From NCBI RefSeq assembly GCF_019303535.1, contig NZ_JACCIU010000002.1:310001-374000 (forward strand): 64,000 bases of DNA. The letters run 5' to 3'. The position numbers were made by a program, and so were the translations under genes. The notes beneath the pieces are model-generated. The model had not been told where the DNA came from and ran no database searches. It worked only from the letters and a program-made list of their open reading frames with translations. The stretch comes from Lactobacillus sp. Sy-1. GTDB taxonomy: Bacteria > Bacillota > Bacilli > Lactobacillales > Lactobacillaceae. Below are positions 61,704 to 64,000 of the stretch, in pieces; positions within the stretch are counted from its first letter, which is position 1, and each line of letters starts with the position of its first letter.

Positions 61704-62601
61704 GGATTTCACCAACCTTTTCCCGGAAAATTTCATCTAACGATGGCGGCTGCTGACTAAATTCTTCAATGTATTCACCGTGACTGATCAGTTTAAATAA
61801 CTCTGGACCAGCTGCGGGGGTGTTGAGCTTCAGTTTATAACGATTATTCCCGCGTTGAGTTACTGCTAGTACCCCGGGAAGTGTGCTGAGCTCATCTGGA
61901 GCCATCGGGGTGGTAACAAAGAGTTCGTTCTTGCCGAACTGGTTACGGACATCTTGCACCGGACCGTTCAAGACGACCTCACCGTTACGTAACATTACTA
62001 AGTCGTCACAAATATCCTCTACGTTAGCCATATTGTGACTAGAGAAAATGATGGTGGCGCCCCCCTGTTTTGCATCTAAAATCGCTTGCTTCAAGAGGTC
62101 GGCGTTCACTGGATCAAGCCCGCTAAATGGTTCATCTAAAATAATTAATTGCGGTTCGTGAATCAACGTACAAATTAACTGAACCTTCTGCTGATTTCCC
62201 TTCGATAACGACTTGATCTTATCACGCCTTGTGCCCTTGACCTCAAACTTCCGCATCCACTGGTCAATTCTAGCCGTCGTCCATTTTACAGGGCGGCTTT
62301 TTAACTGCGCAAAGTAGGTAATTTGTTTTTGGACCGTTAAATCAGTCATCAAGCTGCGTTCTTCTGGTAGGTAGCCGATTTGGTCAAACGTACTGCTAGC
62401 GATTGGTTCTCCATTCCATTCAATCACGCCATTGTATTCAATAAATTTGAGAATGCTGTGGAAAGTCGTGGATTTACCCGCTCCGTTTTGCCCAATCAAT
62501 CCTAAAATGCGGCCGGAATGGGCGTTGAACGAAACGTTATGTAATGCTTTAACATTGCTGAATTGTTTACTGAGGTTCTGAATTGCTAAAATTTTAATCA
62601 T
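61696..62601 (-). CDS. ABC transporter ATP-binding protein (NatA-like)
   Basis: This ATPase of about 301 aa has Walker A GQNGAGKST, the signature LSKGNQQKVQLI, Walker B LIILDEPFSGLDP and an H-loop SSHNMANV, plus a C-terminal extension of about 90 residues typical of ABC-2 exporters. The start is uncertain: ATG at 62601 or 62607 and TTG at 62634 are in frame, and none has a well-spaced ribosome binding site. It overlaps the permease gene. Confidence 0.9.
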   Translation of the reverse strand: MIKILAIQNLSKQFSNVKALHNVSFNAHSGRILGLIGQNGAGKSTTFHSILKFIEYNGVIEWNGEPIASSTFDQIGYLPEERSLMTDLTVQKQITYFAQLKSRPVKWTTARIDQWMRKFEVKGTRRDKIKSLSKGNQQKVQLICTLIHEPQLIILDEPFSGLDPVNADLLKQAILDAKQGGATIIFSSHNMANVEDICDDLVMLRNGEVVLNGPVQDVRNQFGKNELFVTTPMAPDELSTLPGVLAVTQRGNNRYKLKLNTPAAGPELFKLISHGEYIEEFSQQPPSLDEIFREKVGEIHA

Positions 62602-62663
62602 CTCCATTTTTTTGATTAGGATTATCTGTGGCAACGGTAAATAGAATTAATTGATTGTGTGAA

Positions 62664-63227
62664 TTATTCATGATACTCCCGATCGATTTTGCGCCGCTTC
62701 GTAATGTAATTACCAATTGTAACCAGAGCGGTAACGCCCAGGAATATTAAATTATTAACTGGCGATAAGATCAACTCAACAATCGATTTATCATTACCAT
62801 AGCTAAGGAACTCATAAATAATTTGTGAAATTCTGGTAGCCAATAAAAGGAAAATTCCCTGAATCAACACCGCTCTTTTCATCTTTTTTAAAGCAGCATG
62901 ATACTCCATTTGGTTACTTACATCAATTCGGTCAATTTTTAATTTGTGAATCTTCAAACTAATGTAAGTTCCAATGGTCATAATTGCTAACGCATTGGCT
63001 CCAAACCACCATAATACAATCAGCTGCGCTGCTTTGCTGGTAAAGTAAGTTACAAGTAAAGCAATCCAAACAGCGGTAGTGGATAAAGTAAAGTAGTTCC
63101 AAATTACTAAAAATAATTTACCAGCTAACTTATTAATCGCTTCCTCGCGATACTCATCCAGTGGTCCTTCAATTCCATAGAAAAACCTTAAGTAACGAAC
63201 ATAAAGTGATTCCCTATTATTCTTCAT
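62664..63227 (-). CDS. DUF3278-type membrane protein
   Basis: This membrane protein of about 187 aa has four helices (about residues 42-62, 66-88, 119-138 and 153-174). It starts with a soluble segment VRYLRFFYGIEGPLDEYREE, typical of the DUF3278 family found in lactobacilli next to short XRE regulators. Function is unknown; it may sense the membrane and modulate the regulator. It overlaps the regulator gene by 11 bp, so the two are translationally coupled. Confidence 0.78.
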   Translation of the reverse strand: MKNNRESLYVRYLRFFYGIEGPLDEYREEAINKLAGKLFLVIWNYFTLSTTAVWIALLVTYFTSKAAQLIVLWWFGANALAIMTIGTYISLKIHKLKIDRIDVSNQMEYHAALKKMKRAVLIQGIFLLLATRISQIIYEFLSYGNDKSIVELILSPVNNLIFLGVTALVTIGNYITKRRKIDREYHE

Positions 63228-63423
63228 CACTGCCCTCCCAAAATAAACTATTTAAGTCAGTCTGCAACGCCCTTGCAATGTTAATACAGAGCTTTAGGGA
63301 CGGATTATACTGATCCTTTTCAATTAGGCTTAATGTCTGACGGGAAATCCCCACCATTTTGGCCAGTTCATTTTGCTTCAGGCCCCTGGTCATTCGCATT
63401 ATTCTAACCTTATTTTGCATCAT
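63217..63423 (-). CDS. short XRE-family transcriptional regulator
   Basis: This 68-aa protein is a stand-alone helix-turn-helix: MRMTRGLKQNELAKMVGISRQTLSLIEKDQYNPSLKLCINIARAL, similar to YozG-type regulators. It begins the operon that continues through the DUF3278 and ABC-2 genes. The perfect palindrome at 63455-63480 overlaps its promoter, so it probably represses its own operon. Confidence 0.9.
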   Translation of the reverse strand: MMQNKVRIMRMTRGLKQNELAKMVGISRQTLSLIEKDQYNPSLKLCINIARALQTDLNSLFWEGSDEE

Positions 63424-63454
63424 CCAATCTCCATTCAGGTAATATATATATTCC

Positions 63455-63496
63455 TTAATGTAATTTATATATTACATTAAAATTTTTAAATGTCAA
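63455..63496 (-). promoter_or_regulatory. promoter and palindromic operator of the XRE operon
   Basis: TTAATGTAAT (63455-63464), six bases, then ATTACATTAA (63471-63480) is a perfect palindrome. On the minus strand it covers the -10 region (ATATAT/TATATA) that lies 17-19 bp after TTGACA (63496-63491). This arrangement fits autorepression. Confidence 0.78.
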
Positions 63497-63504
63497 TTTA
63501 TAAT

Positions 63505-64000
63505 TTAAATTAAAAACTGATTTTGAATTAAAATCGCTTTTAAATCAATAAGCGTATCCGCTAGCTCATCCCCATTATCCAGCGACGTTAACGACACCCG
63601 CAAAAATGCTGTTCGATCTGCCGAACCAACTAAAAATTTATCAGAATGAAACACACGAATGCCATTTTGCAACAAGGTTTGTTCAATCTGATTCCCAGAA
63701 AATTGGGAATTGACCGGCACCGCCCGAAAGAAATGGTAGTCGTTCACAGTTGGTTGATTATCGAATATCTGATCAAAAATTGCATTCACTTTTGTAACTG
63801 CGTTTAACTTTTGTTGCATAATTTTACTAGCAACACCGTTTTGTAACGCTCTCGTTACGATTGCTGCATCTAAAGCAGATGTTTTCACATTCACGTTAAA
63901 AATTGCATTTTCAATTGAATGCCTAAACTGGTTGGCCGTTCTAATGAACCCCACCCGTAGTCCCGAAATAAGTGATTTCGACATGCTGCATACGTAAATA
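63505..64000 (-). CDS. class I/II (MocR-like) aminotransferase, partial
   Basis: This is the C-terminal part of a fold-type I PLP aminotransferase; the N-terminal part lies beyond the window. The frame is open to the edge and reads YVCSMSKSLISGLRVGFI, which contains the PLP-binding lysine motif SKSLIxGLRxG. The later part (YHFFRAVPV, FLRVSLTS) matches the small domain. The motif is typical of MocR regulators and of stand-alone aminotransferases; which one it is depends on the missing half. Confidence 0.85.
   Translation of the reverse strand, partial: IYVCSMSKSLISGLRVGFIRTANQFRHSIENAIFNVNVKTSALDAAIVTRALQNGVASKIMQQKLNAVTKVNAIFDQIFDNQPTVNDYHFFRAVPVNSQFSGNQIEQTLLQNGIRVFHSDKFLVGSADRTAFLRVSLTSLDNGDELADTLIDLKAILIQNQFLI

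Overview
The window is AT-rich and low in GC, with strong Shine-Dalgarno sites, many small secreted or surface proteins (CAP/SCP domains, a GH25 lysozyme, a MucBP-like region), a CadD-type transporter, an alpha-keto acid decarboxylase and a type II-A CRISPR-Cas locus. This combination points to the chromosome of a Lactobacillaceae species (Bacillota). I cannot name the species from the sequence alone, and I see no rRNA, tRNA, intact IS element or prophage.

Layout. 0.2-2.6 kb: a short hypothetical gene, then an SDR plus zinc-ADH pair behind a MerR-type 19-bp-spacer promoter. 3.1-8.65 kb (minus): a five-gene operon (hydratase-like protein, MFS carrier, MDR oxidoreductase, PanE-like ketoacid reductase, branched-chain aminotransferase). 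It is preceded by a 37-residue leader peptide that ends in a run of isoleucine codons and by a chain of mutually exclusive hairpins ending in a terminator, which looks like an isoleucine attenuator. 8.9-11.2 kb: three secreted proteins. 11.2-19.3 kb: metabolic and regulatory genes, including a GntR/TauE pair, a keto-acid decarboxylase with divergent LysR, and an SDR behind a TPP riboswitch. 19.4-24.8 kb: CAP protein, lysozyme and lipoprotein, plus a gene-free block made of two tandem ~370-bp promoter-RNA-terminator units, each with four ~50-nt repeats. 24.8-25.8 kb: a decayed, unidentified segment. 25.8-34.7 kb: a complete type II-A CRISPR-Cas locus on the minus strand: tracrRNA, cas9, cas1, cas2, csn2, leader, then an array of 39 repeats and 38 spacers. 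34.8-45.3 kb: CAP surface protein, cell-envelope glycosylation genes with a divergent two-component system, CadD and CsbD. 45.3-49.8 kb: an ABC exporter beside a truncated response-regulator fragment. 49.9-52.4 kb: a 2-hydroxyacid dehydrogenase followed by four tandem small related proteins, a short membrane protein and a gene remnant. 52.4-60.4 kb: secreted proteins, TetR/EamA pair, YdcF-like protein, S53 (sedolisin) protease and a lipase-like hydrolase. 60.5-64 kb: an XRE/DUF3278/ABC-2 transporter cluster and a truncated aminotransferase at the window edge.

How the genes may work together. The isoleucine-attenuated operon couples a transporter and 2-oxoacid enzymes to isoleucine supply. The CRISPR locus appears complete and capable of acquisition and interference. 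Most other genes serve envelope remodelling, stress response and redox metabolism. The most unusual signals are the isoleucine attenuator, the tandem repeat-RNA units at 20.56-21.24 kb, the inverted repeat embedded in the tracrRNA promoter and the four-gene small-protein cassette at 50.9-51.9 kb.
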